Below, piece by piece: positions 55,471 through 63,752 of a DNA stretch of 64,000 bases. The stretch lies in assembly GCF_016918035.1 (NCBI RefSeq), contig NZ_JAERWK010000015.1, positions 1-64,000 on the forward strand, written 5' to 3'. The notes below the pieces were generated by a model. That model was not told where the DNA came from, searched no databases, and saw only the letters and a program-made list of their open reading frames with translations. Made by a program: the position numbers and the translations under genes. The stretch is from Nakamurella leprariae (GTDB lineage Bacteria > Actinomycetota > Actinomycetes > Mycobacteriales > Nakamurellaceae). The stretch's first letter is position 1. Every line of letters begins with the position of its first letter.

Positions 55471-55616
55471 CGCCCGCCCCGAACGGCACGGAGGTGCCGG
55501 TCGCGCGGCGACTCCCGCTCGACGCGGTCCGGCCGATCCGGGACGAGGTCCGGTCCAGGGTGGAGGCGCTCATCGCCGAGCTCACTCCGGAGAACGGGCC
55601 CGCAGCAGGTCGATGA
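55467..55616 (+). pseudogene. Possible C-terminal remnant of an arsenate reductase
   Basis: A 49-codon frame starts with GTG overlapping the arsM stop (GTGA). Its stretch LPLDAVRPIRDEVRSRVEAL resembles the C-terminal helix of actinobacterial phosphatase-type arsenate reductases. The catalytic CxxGxxRS loop and most of the protein are absent. It overlaps the 3' end of the converging merR gene by 35 bases. It may instead be a small coupled protein of unknown role. Confidence 0.4.
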
Positions 55617-55998
55617 ACTCGTCGGCCATGTCGAGCTTGCGGGCCAGATCCGCTCGCTGCTCCTCGGCGCGGACGATGTACTGCCGCAGGCGTTCCCGGG
55701 CGTCGGCCGCCGCCGCGTCGTCCTCGGCGAGATGGTCGACCAACACCAGCAGCTCACCCATCTCCTCGAGGGTGAAGCCCAGCGGCTTCATCCGGCGGAT
55801 GAGCAGCAGCCGGTCGACGTCCGACTCGGTGTAGAGGCGGAACCCGCCGTCGGTGCGTCCCGACGGCGGCAGCAACCCGACCTCGTCGTAGTGCCGCAGG
55901 GTGCGCAGGGACAGCGCGGTGCGTTCGGCGACCGCCCCGATGTGCATCGTGACCTCGCCGGTGCGCTCGCCGGCCCGCACAGCGCCCTGATCGCTCAT
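55582..55998 (-). CDS. MerR-family regulator of the SulP transporter
   Basis: 138 residues. After ~17 N-terminal residues the MerR HTH starts: MHIGAVAERTALSLRTLRHY, DEVGLLPPSGRTDGGFRLY. The helix MKPLGFTLEEMGELL and a dimerisation coiled coil follow; there is no metal-binding Cys tail. ATG 55998 is used, although the internal ATG before HIGAV is possible. A perfect palindrome lies 50 bases upstream. It is divergent from sulP. Confidence 0.9.
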   Translation of the reverse strand: MSDQGAVRAGERTGEVTMHIGAVAERTALSLRTLRHYDEVGLLPPSGRTDGGFRLYTESDVDRLLLIRRMKPLGFTLEEMGELLVLVDHLAEDDAAAADARERLRQYIVRAEEQRADLARKLDMADEFIDLLRARSPE

Positions 55999-56047
55999 GC
56001 CGACATCGTGCCCTGCGTCGCGATGTGTCCTGGCCCTCGTGTCCTCG

Positions 56048-56073
56048 ACCCTACCCTGACGTGAGGGTAGGGT
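56048..56073. promoter_or_regulatory. Perfect 26-bp MerR operator
   Basis: ACCCTACCCT (56048-56057) and AGGGTAGGGT (56064-56073) are exact reverse complements around GACGTG. The length and symmetry match MerR-type operators that sit between overlong-spaced promoter elements. It is the only strong palindrome between merR and sulP. Confidence 0.85.
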
Positions 56074-56201
56074 TCCGGTCCGGTGGTGATCGCCGATGCG
56101 GCGCCGCGCCGCCCCGCGCACCGACGCGCGTGCTTCCTGCTGCCGTCCCCGCCGCACCGGCGCACGACGGCTCCGACTGCTGCGAACCACGAAGGAACCG
56201 C

Positions 56202-57770
56202 GTGTCTCGACGTGCTGATCGGCCGGCCCTGGGCCGCCCTGCCACCGCGACGTCCTCGCCGAGCGTCCCTGAGGCCGACCGGTCGTTCTCCGTGCTGGCC
56301 GCGCTGCGGTCGCCGCGGCGGCTGCGGACGGAGGTGCTGGCCGGGCTGGTGGTGGCGCTGGCGCTCATCCCGGAGGCGATCGCCTTCTCGATCATCGCCG
56401 GCGTCGACCCGCGGCTGGGCCTGTTCGCGTCGTTCACCATGGCCGTCTCGATCGCCTTCCTGGGCGGGCGTCCGGCCATGATCTCGGCCGCCACCGGCGC
56501 GGTCGCGCTCGTGGTCGCCCCGGTCGTGCGCGACCACGGGGTCGACTACCTCATCGCCACCGTCATCCTGGCCGGCGTCATCCAGGTGCTGCTGGGTGTC
56601 CTCGGCGTGGCCAGGCTGATGCACTTCATCCCGCGGTCGGTCATGGTCGGGTTCGTCAACGCCCTGGCCATCCTGATCTTCACCTCGCAGCTGCCGCACC
56701 TCATCGACGTGCCCTGGCCGGTGTATCCGCTGGTCGCGGTGGGCATCGCGATCATGGTGATGCTGCCGCGGTGGACCACGGTGGTGCCGGCGCCGCTGGT
56801 GGCCATCGTGCTGCTCACCGCGGCGACGGTCACCGCGGCGATCGCCGTGCCGACCGTCGGTGACGAGGGGGCGCTTCCCGAGTCGCTGCCGTCGCTGCTG
56901 TTCCCGGACGTGCCGCTGGATCTCGAGACGCTGCGGATCATCGCGCCGTTCGCCCTGGCCATGGCCCTGGTCGGGATCCTGGAGTCACTGCTGACGGCCA
57001 AGCTGGTCGACGACGTCACCGACACCCACTCGAACAAGACCCGCGAGGCGTGGGGTCAGGGCGTGGCCAACGTCATCACGGGGTTCTTCGGCGGCATGGG
57101 CGGCTGCGCGATGATCGGCCAGACGATGATCAACGTGAAGGTCTCGGGGGCTCGGACCCGGATCTCCACCTTCCTGGCCGGGGTCTTCCTGCTCGTGCTG
57201 GTCGTCGGCCTGGGCGACGTCGTGGCCATCATCCCGATGGCCGCGCTGGTCGCCGTGATGATCATGGTGTCGGTCGGCACCTTCGACTGGCACTCCATCC
57301 GCCCGGCCACCCTGCGCCGGATGCCCAGGTCCGAGACCGCGGTCATGGTGGCCACCGTCGCGGTCACGGTGGCCACCCACAACCTCGCCTACGGCGTCAT
57401 CGTCGGCGTGCTGGTCGCCATGGTGCTGTTCGCCCGGCGGGTGGCCCACCTGACCACCGTGACCCGGATCGACACCGGTCCCGACCGGGACAGTGACCCG
57501 GCCGGGCGCCGCGTCTACGCCGTCGAGGGTGAGCTGTTCTTCGCCTCGTCCAACGACCTGGTGCACCAGTTCGACTACGCCGGCGATCCCGACGAAGTGG
57601 TCATCGACCTGTCCCGGGCGCACCTGTGGGACGCCTCGACGGTCGCCACCCTGGACGCCATCGAGCACCGGTACGCCACCCGTGGCAAGCACGTCACCAT
57701 CGTCGGGATGAACGCCGACAGCGCCCAGCGGCACGACCGGCTGGCCGGGAAGCTGGGCGCCGGCCACTGA
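56202..57770 (+). CDS. SulP-family anion transporter with STAS domain
   Basis: 522 residues from GTG 56202, which has AAGGA upstream. The membrane domain has LAGLVVALALIPEAIAFSII, GRPAMISAATGAVALVVAPV and FFGGMGGCAMIGQTMINVKV, all SulP signatures. A C-terminal STAS domain (~430-522) includes VYAVEGELFFASSNDLVHQF and LSRAHLWDASTVATLDAI. Likely substrates are sulfate or bicarbonate. The divergent MerR gene probably controls it. Confidence 0.92.
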   Translation: MSRRADRPALGRPATATSSPSVPEADRSFSVLAALRSPRRLRTEVLAGLVVALALIPEAIAFSIIAGVDPRLGLFASFTMAVSIAFLGGRPAMISAATGAVALVVAPVVRDHGVDYLIATVILAGVIQVLLGVLGVARLMHFIPRSVMVGFVNALAILIFTSQLPHLIDVPWPVYPLVAVGIAIMVMLPRWTTVVPAPLVAIVLLTAATVTAAIAVPTVGDEGALPESLPSLLFPDVPLDLETLRIIAPFALAMALVGILESLLTAKLVDDVTDTHSNKTREAWGQGVANVITGFFGGMGGCAMIGQTMINVKVSGARTRISTFLAGVFLLVLVVGLGDVVAIIPMAALVAVMIMVSVGTFDWHSIRPATLRRMPRSETAVMVATVAVTVATHNLAYGVIVGVLVAMVLFARRVAHLTTVTRIDTGPDRDSDPAGRRVYAVEGELFFASSNDLVHQFDYAGDPDEVVIDLSRAHLWDASTVATLDAIEHRYATRGKHVTIVGMNADSAQRHDRLAGKLGAGH

Positions 57771-58620
57771 GTCGAGGCGGCGGTGGTGGCGTTGGGCACC
57801 GCGAGTCGGCCGAAGGCCGCAGCCAGCTCGGGCGGGTCGAGGACCTCGACCGTGCCGTCGCCGGCGAACGGCCGGACTTCGAAGGCCGGCCGGTGCAGCA
57901 CGACGGTCCCGATGCACGGCCAGGTGTCGTGGGAGTCGGATCCCATGGACCGGACACCCACGAACGCCGCCACGTCGCCGCCGCGCACCTCGCGCGGGAT
58001 GAAGCCCGGACCGTGCGGAACGCGCGGCGCGATGCGATCGGCACGGAAGATGCGCCAGTCGTCGCGGTCCAGGTCCCACGCCACCAGGTACCACCGGCCC
58101 GAGGTGACCACGAGGTTGCGCGGCTCCACCTGGCGCGGCGGCGGATCGGCGGATGAGTCCCGGTCGGCGTATCCGAACCGCAGCACCTCCCGCGCGCTCC
58201 TGGCGGAGGACACCGCCCGGCGCACCTCGGGGTCGACCGGATCGCCGGGTCGGCCGCCGGGGACGGCGGTGAACTCGAGAGCGTCCAGTCGGTGGCGGAG
58301 CCGGGACGGCATCACCTGCCGCACGGTGGTGAGCGCGTGCAGCGCGGCCTCCTCGATGCCGGCCCCGGTCACGGTGGCGGCCTGCAGGGCCATGGTCAGC
58401 GCGACGACCTGGTCGTCGTCGAACAACAGCGGTGGCAGCTCGGCACCGGCGTCGAGGCGGTACCCCCGTCCGGGCCCATCGTCGCCTCGATCCGGTAGCC
58501 CATCTCGCGCAGCCGGTCGACGTTCCGCCGGATCGTCCGGTGACTGACGTCCAGCCGGCCGGCCAGCACCGTGACCGGCCAGCCAACTTCCGCGGCGACG
58601 CCCGGGCGGCGCTGGAGTTT
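57771..58620 (-). pseudogene. Broken YafY-type (HTH-WYL) transcriptional regulator
   Basis: The HTH part reads PVTVLAGRLDVSHRTIRRNV then DRLREMGYRIEATMGPDGG in one frame (58620-58466). At a run of five C (58463-58467) the frame shifts; the expected YRLDAGAELPPLLFDDDQVV and the WYL body (NLVVTSGRWYLVAWDLDRDD) follow in the next frame. A TAG at 58621-58623 replaces the start, and the first helix is missing. The 3' end runs on antisense into sulP. One inserted base would restore most of the protein. Confidence 0.78.
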
Positions 58621-58953
58621 CTACCGGTCGGTCTTCGGTGGCCGGTTGACCGTCTCGACCTACGGTGACTTCGGGATGCCCGCCGAGGCCCCGGGCGCCG
58701 ACAAGGTGGTCTTCGGGCAGGTCCTGGCCGACAACGGGTTCACGGTCATGGCGTACGACATCCCAGGTCAGAGCGGTGGTTCCGCCGCGACCGGCTCGAC
58801 CCGACGCGAGCACGGCGTGACCATCACCGACCAGCCGTTCTTCGTCTCGGTGAACGGCTCCAGCCTGGACGAGGTGCTGGCTTCGGCATGCTCACCGATC
58901 GGTTCGGTGTCACCTGGGTGCTCGGGGTGACGCCGGCGGACAGCCAGGGGTGA
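58585..58953 (+). pseudogene. Broken VOC-family (PhnB-like) protein
   Basis: NFRGDARAALEF begins without a start codon. An extra T in TTT (58618-58620) shifts the frame into YRSVFGGRLTVSTYGDFGMP, ADKVVFGQVLADNGFTVMAY and TDQPFFVSVNGSSLDEV. After that about 25-30 residues are missing, and the end FGMLTDRFGVTWVLGV lies in another frame. Its 5' end directly abuts the 5' end of the broken WYL regulator, so their shared promoter region seems to have been deleted. In actinobacteria these two families are often divergent neighbours. Confidence 0.78.
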
Positions 58954-58978
58954 CACGGGCGCCGGTAGCGTCCCACGC

Positions 58979-59953
58979 GTGGGACCGAGGAGCGCCGGCG
59001 GCACGGCGAGCGAAGCGGAGCCGCCGCCCGACCCGCACACCCTCGGTCCGGTGCGGACCGTCGAGCTGCCCGTCACGCCGCCGTTCGCCGTGGCCGAGGC
59101 GCTGACCATCCTGACCGTGCACGCCCTGCCCGGTCAGGACGCCGTCGACGCGGCCACCGGCACGGTGCGGCGGTGGCTGCGGCTGCCCGACGACACCGCC
59201 GTCCCGATCGAGGTCCGCCTCGCGACCGACCGGATCCGGCTGGTCCAGCCGGTCGGGCGGCACGAGGGAGACGTCCAGCGGCTGGTCCGGCGGTGGCTGG
59301 ACCTGGACGCCGACCCGGCCGCCCAGCTCCGCGCCTGGGGGCACGATCCGCTGCTCGGACCGCTGGCCGAGCACCGTCCCGGGGTGCGCGTCGTCGGGTA
59401 CCTCGACGTCTTCGAGTGCGCGGCGACGACGGTGCTGGGCCAGCAGGTGTCGGTGGCCGCGGGACGGACGTTCACCACCCGGCTGTTGGACCGGTGTGGC
59501 CAGGCACTGCCGTCCGGGGGGCGCATCTTCCCGACCGCGCCCGCCGTGGCCGCCGTCCCGGTGGACGAGCTGCGGGCGGCGCTGGGCGTCACCGGCGCCC
59601 GGGCCCGGACGCTGTCGAGCCTGGCCGCCGCCGTGGCCCACGGACTCGTCCTGGACCCGGACGGCGATCTGACCGCCACCCGGCGGGAGCTGCTGGCGCT
59701 CCCCGGGATCGGCCCCTGGACGCTCGACCTCATCGCCATGCGCGGCCTGGCCGACCGGGACGCGTTCCCGGCCGGCGACCTGGTCGTACGCCGCGCGATG
59801 GGAGTGCCCGACGAGCGCGCGGCTCGCACCGTGGCGGCGCGGTGGTCACCGCACCGGGCCGCGGCCGCCTTCCAGCTGTGGGCGCACGCGCTGGCTCAGC
59901 GGGCCGGCGGCTCCGCCGCGGTCGCGCCGGACGGGACGGCCCGGTCCGACTGA
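58979..59953 (+). CDS. alkA: DNA-3-methyladenine glycosylase II (AlkA-type)
   Basis: 324 residues. An N-terminal AlkA-like beta domain (~25-110) precedes the HhH glycosylase domain: FECAATTVLGQQVSVAAGRT, the hairpin LLALPGIGPWTLDLIAMRGL and the catalytic Asp in DAFPAGDLVVRRAMG. It removes alkylated purines from DNA. The GTG start at 58979 is tentative. No Ada or Ogt gene is adjacent. Its 3' end overlaps the converging Pr6Pr-type gene by 58 bases. Confidence 0.92.
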   Translation: MGPRSAGGTASEAEPPPDPHTLGPVRTVELPVTPPFAVAEALTILTVHALPGQDAVDAATGTVRRWLRLPDDTAVPIEVRLATDRIRLVQPVGRHEGDVQRLVRRWLDLDADPAAQLRAWGHDPLLGPLAEHRPGVRVVGYLDVFECAATTVLGQQVSVAAGRTFTTRLLDRCGQALPSGGRIFPTAPAVAAVPVDELRAALGVTGARARTLSSLAAAVAHGLVLDPDGDLTATRRELLALPGIGPWTLDLIAMRGLADRDAFPAGDLVVRRAMGVPDERAARTVAARWSPHRAAAAFQLWAHALAQRAGGSAAVAPDGTARSD

Positions 59954-60642
59954 CGTCGGCCACCGCCGACGACCCCCAGCCGCCGGTCGATCGCGGTGAA
60001 GACGACGACCAGCACCACCGCCACCAGCAGGACGAAGCCGGTGTTGCGCAGCGACGCGGCGTACCCGAGCTCCTCGACGTCCAGGAACGGGTACGGGTAC
60101 CAGTCGACGATGGCGCCCCGGATGAAGGTGTACGCGATCCAGGCCAGCGGCCACACCCACACCCAGATCAAGGTCCCGCGGTCGATCCGGGGGCGCGGAC
60201 CGAACAGCAGCCAGCCGAGCAGCGTGGCCCACGGCGCGATGTAGTGGAAGCCGATGGTGGCGACCAGCTGCCAGCCGTGCGGATCGACGTACCGGATCAG
60301 GATGAGGTCGAAGACCAGTCCGGTGATGGTGATGCCGAGCAGCGCGTCCAGGCGCAGCACCCGCCAGAACCGCCCGTCCCGGTCCGGATCGATGATCATC
60401 GTGATCGCCACGACGAGCACCAGGATGTTGCTCTGGATGGTGAAGAAGCTGACCGTCTGGATCATCCGGGTCAGCACGCCGACCGTGGCCACCGTCTCGC
60501 CGGTGTTCGGGTCGGGGCCTCCGGTGAGGATGAGCCAGACCTGGATGATCAACGCGACGGTCACGTCGATCGCGATGACCAGATGCCAGATCCGGGACGC
60601 GCGGCGGCGCTCGGACCGCACGGGTGCGGTTGGTGCGGTCAT
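59896..60642 (-). CDS. Pr6Pr-family membrane protein
   Basis: 248 residues with about six membrane segments. Typical stretches are TVSFFTIQSNILVLVVAITM, VDPHGWQLVATIGFHYIAPW and IVDWYPYPFLDVEELGYAAS, seen in bacterial Pr6Pr proteins related to the androgen-induced AIG1/FAR-17a family. The role is unknown; eukaryotic relatives hydrolyse fatty-acid esters. ATG 60642 is chosen after a 16-residue weak upstream extension. Confidence 0.85.
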   Translation of the reverse strand: MTAPTAPVRSERRRASRIWHLVIAIDVTVALIIQVWLILTGGPDPNTGETVATVGVLTRMIQTVSFFTIQSNILVLVVAITMIIDPDRDGRFWRVLRLDALLGITITGLVFDLILIRYVDPHGWQLVATIGFHYIAPWATLLGWLLFGPRPRIDRGTLIWVWVWPLAWIAYTFIRGAIVDWYPYPFLDVEELGYAASLRNTGFVLLVAVVLVVVFTAIDRRLGVVGGGRRQSDRAVPSGATAAEPPAR

Positions 60643-60744
60643 GGTGGTCCCCTGATCACCCCCGCGCGGCACCGTCACCGCGCTGATCACCGGACATGAT
60701 CAGTCGCCGACGCACGGTGACGCAATGGTTGGCGCGGAGTCAGC

Positions 60745-60853
60745 TCACCGCGGCCAGCTGCGCGCCGTGCTCGATGGGCGCTCGGCCGGCCCCGGTGGGT
60801 TCGGGCTCGTCGAGGGACCGTGGGCGGCGATCACCGCGGCCAGCTGCGCGCCG
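60745..60853. repeat. 23-bp direct repeat duplicating the 3' end of pat
   Basis: TCACCGCGGCCAGCTGCGCG plus CCG occurs at 60745-60767 and at 60831-60853. The second copy is the stop codon and last codons of pat, read on the minus strand. The first copy lies 86 bases further downstream in the gap between pat and the Pr6Pr gene. The sequence between them shows no gene. Confidence 0.8.
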
Positions 60854-61907
60854 CCTGCAGCATCCGGTCGTTCTCCTGCGGTGCGCCGATGGTGATCCGG
60901 ACCCCGCCGGTCGCGTCCGGGAAGGCCCGCACGATCACCTTCTCGGTCGTCTCGCAGTGCTCGGCGAAGGCGGCTGCGCGGGTGCCCAGCGGCAGCCAGA
61001 CGAAGTTGGCCTGCGAGGTGGGGACCTCGAACCCGGCCTCCCGCAGCGCGGCCGTCACCCGGTCCCGCTCGGCCACCACGGCCCGCCAGCGCGGAGCCAG
61101 TTCAGTCTGCGCGGCCAGGGCGGTGAGCGCCGCGACCTGCGCGAGCGAGTTGACCGCGAAGGGGATGGCCACCTTGCGCAGCGCCGTGACGATCGACGGG
61201 TCGGCCACGGCGTAGCCGACCCGCAGTCCGGCCAGTTGGTAGGCCTTGGAGAGCGTCCGCAGCGTCACGACGTTCGGGTACCGGGCGGCCAGGGCGACCC
61301 CGTCGGCCGAGTCGGGATCGGTGTCGAACTCGCGGTAGGCCTCGTCCACCACGATGAGGACGTCGTCGCGCACCCGCTCGATCAGCTCGACGAGCTCGTC
61401 GGTGTGCACCACGGTGCCGGTCGGATTGTTCGGCGTGCACACGAACATCAACCGGGTCCGCTCGGTCACCGCATCGGCGAGTGCGGCCAGGTCCAGCCGG
61501 TGGTCGCCGGTCACCGGCACCATCACCGGCCGGGCCCCGGTGATCTGCGTGACGATCGGGTAGGCCTCGAAGGAGCGCCAGCCGAACACCACCTCGTCGC
61601 CGTCGCCGGCCACGATCTGCACCAGCTGCTGGCACAGCGCCACCGAACCGCCGCCCACCACCAGCCGCTCCCGGGGTTGGTCGACGTGCTCGGCCAGCGC
61701 GGACACCAGGTGCTCGGCGGTGTTGTCCGGGTACCGGTTGATGCCGCGGGTGTGCTCGTCCCCGGCGGCCACCGCGATCGCCTCGGCGACCTGGGGAAGT
61801 GTCGGCCAGCTCAGTTCGTTGGACGCCAGCTTCACCGCGCCGGGGACGCTGCGGCCGGGTGCGTAGGCGGGGAGCCCGTCGAGCGCCGACCTGAACCGCA
61901 CCGTCAT
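60831..61907 (-). CDS. pat: Aromatic amino acid aminotransferase (Pat/HisC-like)
   Basis: 358 residues. The N-terminus LDGLPAYAPGR and VKLASNELSWPTLP, CTPNNPTGTVV, VVDEAYREF and the PLP lysine in TLRTLSKAYQLAGLRVGYA place it in the fold-type I histidinol-phosphate aminotransferase group. Isolated from his genes and ending in VRITIGAPQENDRML, it fits the actinobacterial Pat enzyme that transaminates phenylpyruvate and 4-hydroxyphenylpyruvate. A HisC role cannot be excluded. Confidence 0.9.
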   Translation of the reverse strand: MTVRFRSALDGLPAYAPGRSVPGAVKLASNELSWPTLPQVAEAIAVAAGDEHTRGINRYPDNTAEHLVSALAEHVDQPRERLVVGGGSVALCQQLVQIVAGDGDEVVFGWRSFEAYPIVTQITGARPVMVPVTGDHRLDLAALADAVTERTRLMFVCTPNNPTGTVVHTDELVELIERVRDDVLIVVDEAYREFDTDPDSADGVALAARYPNVVTLRTLSKAYQLAGLRVGYAVADPSIVTALRKVAIPFAVNSLAQVAALTALAAQTELAPRWRAVVAERDRVTAALREAGFEVPTSQANFVWLPLGTRAAAFAEHCETTEKVIVRAFPDATGGVRITIGAPQENDRMLQAARSWPR

Positions 61908-61973
61908 GTCCGCACGTCCTCGCTCGCCAAGGGGGACCGGCGACGACGCGCCGGCCGGCCGGGACAGAGAAGA

Positions 61974-62021
61974 GCCCGGCGCCGGTCCGTCACCGTAGCG
62001 GTGTCGGGACCGGCGCCGGGC
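61974..62021 (-). terminator. Strong hairpin terminator after the monooxygenase-like gene
   Basis: GCCCGGCGCCGGTCC (61974-61988) and GGACCGGCGCCGGGC (62007-62021) form a perfect 15-bp stem, and CACCG/CGGTG extends it inside the loop. It lies 33 bases beyond the stop of the 62055-62381 gene and is followed on that strand by CTCTTCTCTGT. Confidence 0.85.
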
Positions 62022-62054
62022 CGACGGGTCAGCGGACCGGGTGGACGATCGGGG

Positions 62055-62381
62055 TCAGAGGGCGCCCTTGGTGGCGTCCCCGGCCGGGATGGCGGTCATG
62101 GTGGTGACCTGCGGGGCGGCACCCAGCAGCGGGCCGAGCTTGGGGCCGACCTCGGTGAGGGCCGGCGCGGTGCTGTGCACCTGCAGGGCGTCGGCCGACT
62201 CCCACTTCTCGATGAAGATCAGGTTGCCGTCCGAGGACTCGTGCAGCGAGTACAGGTGGCAGCCCGGCTCGGTGTGCACCTTGGCGACGGCCTCGGTGAA
62301 CAGCGCGGTGAGCTCCTCCTTCTTGCCCTCGGCGGGGGTGAAGACAGCGACGACGACGATGGGGTTGCTGGCTGTGGTCAT
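62055..62381 (-). CDS. ABM-domain (YgiN-like) quinol monooxygenase-like protein
   Basis: 108 residues. The antibiotic-biosynthesis-monooxygenase fold is indicated by IVVVAVFTPAEGKKEELTAL, then TEPGCHLYSLHESSDGNLIF, IEKWESADALQVHSTAP and the C-terminal strand. Such small dimeric ferredoxin-like proteins oxidise quinols or act as stress proteins. ATG 62381 gives a complete domain. Confidence 0.88.
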   Translation of the reverse strand: MTTASNPIVVVAVFTPAEGKKEELTALFTEAVAKVHTEPGCHLYSLHESSDGNLIFIEKWESADALQVHSTAPALTEVGPKLGPLLGAAPQVTTMTAIPAGDATKGAL

Positions 62382-62550
62382 CGCGCGAGCATGACAGTGC
62401 CGCTCGAGCCGCTTCCTTCGGGTCCCGCGAACCGGGGCGACCGCCCGCCCACGGCGCACCGCTCGACCTGCCGGACCGAGCCGGCTCCGGGTGCGACGCT
62501 GGTCGGCGAGTGTCGCCGGACCGGGATGGGTGGCGCGGGCGGGGGGCAGG

Positions 62551-63510
62551 ATGCGCGGGTCGGGCGGTGCGTGGGGGCGCCGGCGGGTGAGGCTGTTGGC
62601 GGGCGCGCTGGCGGCTCTGCTGCTGACCGGCGCGGCCGGGTGCGGCAGTCCCGGCGCCCGACCCGACGGCGCAGGTGACGACCTCGGCACCGCGCCAGCG
62701 GTCAGCTCGGCCACCACCCCCACCGCCGGCGCGGTCGCCGGCAGCAGCCGGGGCCCGGTGATCACCGTGCCCGCCCTGCCCGGCGCGGACACCCCGCCGT
62801 CCGGGGCCGTGCCGTCCGATGTCGTGCCGTCCGATGCCGTGCCGTCCGACTCCACTGCCGCTGCGCCGGATGCGCCCACCGCCGGGCTCACGCCCGACCC
62901 CGCCTCCGAGTCCGCCGGACCGGGCACTCCGGACGCGGCGCCGACCACCGACGGATCCGCGCCGGCGCAGGCCCCGCCTGCATCACCGGTGGCGCCGGCG
63001 CCCGGCGCCCCGCCGGTCGACCTGTCAGCCTGCCCCGGATGTGCCGTGCTGGCGTCGGCCGCCGGGGTGCAGGGCGCGCTGGGCGCGGCGCTCATCACCA
63101 CCGGTGGCCGCGCGCTGCTGGTCTCGGTGGACGCCGGCGGCGCGCTGCGCGGCACCATCAACGTTCCGTACGGAACCGCCTTCGCCGCGGACGCCCTGCG
63201 CTGTGACCCGGCCGCGCGGTGCATCGTGGTGGGGCGACAGGGCGACGGGCGCGCCGTGCTGTCCGCGTTCCAGCTGACGACGACCGGTGCCTGGCGCGAT
63301 GTCTCGGGCAACGACGCGTTCCCGTCCGGCACCGACCAGGGACGCGCGGTCGACCTGGGGGGTGGCGAGCTGGGCATCGCCGTGCAGGACGGAAGCGCCG
63401 ACCCGGCGCTCTGGTTGGTGTTCGGCTGGTCCGGCGACCGCTACACCGTCATCGGCTGCTCCGCCGAGCTCGACGTCGCCGCACTGGACCCGGCCACCTG
63501 TCGATCGTGA
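62551..63510 (+). CDS. Secreted or lipid-anchored protein with low-complexity linker
   Basis: 319 residues. A basic n-region, hydrophobic core and TGAAGCGS suggest a lipoprotein signal (Cys ~31). Residues ~35-175 are a Pro/Ala/Ser/Thr-rich linker that includes the tandem VPSDVVPSDAVPSD. The C-terminal ~140 residues are a beta-rich domain with cysteines (SACPGCAVLASA, ALRCDPAARCIVVG, VIGCSAE) that I cannot assign to a family. The ATG has GGGGGGCAGG upstream. Confidence 0.78.
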   Translation: MRGSGGAWGRRRVRLLAGALAALLLTGAAGCGSPGARPDGAGDDLGTAPAVSSATTPTAGAVAGSSRGPVITVPALPGADTPPSGAVPSDVVPSDAVPSDSTAAAPDAPTAGLTPDPASESAGPGTPDAAPTTDGSAPAQAPPASPVAPAPGAPPVDLSACPGCAVLASAAGVQGALGAALITTGGRALLVSVDAGGALRGTINVPYGTAFAADALRCDPAARCIVVGRQGDGRAVLSAFQLTTTGAWRDVSGNDAFPSGTDQGRAVDLGGGELGIAVQDGSADPALWLVFGWSGDRYTVIGCSAELDVAALDPATCRS

Positions 63511-63588
63511 CCGGACGCGGGCGCTTTGCTCGCACGTCCGGTCACCCGGTACTGTTCCTGCCCGGTGGCCTCCTGCGGGTGGCCCCGG

Positions 63589-63676
63589 GGAAGCGTGCCA
63601 GAGCGGCCGAATGGGACACACTGCTAATGTGTTGTGCTCGTCAAGGGCACCGAGGGTTCAAATCCCTCCGCTTCCG
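63589..63676 (+). tRNA. tRNA-Ser (anticodon GCU)
   Basis: GGAAGCG (63589-63595) pairs with CGCTTCC (63669-63675), followed by G73; CCA is not encoded. The anticodon loop CTGCTAA gives GCT at 63623-63625 between ACACA and TGTGT. A long variable arm and T-loop TTCAAAT fit a serine tRNA. Confidence 0.96.
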
Positions 63677-63752
63677 CACTCGTCAGGTCGGGCGGCCGGT
63701 GCTCACCGTGTCCGCCGCCTGACAGCGCCCGCTCCCTCGACCCGACGCGCGA

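Noticed and set aside
62810-62860. GTGCCGTCCGAT tandem units as a regulatory repeat
   Set aside because: They are in frame inside the linker of the lipoprotein gene and encode VPSD units, so they are protein-level low complexity.
46729-63676. Serine tRNA genes as integration sites of a mobile island
   Set aside because: No integrase, transposase or repeated tRNA 3' end is present between or beside the two tRNAs. Genes between them are ordinary chromosomal ones.
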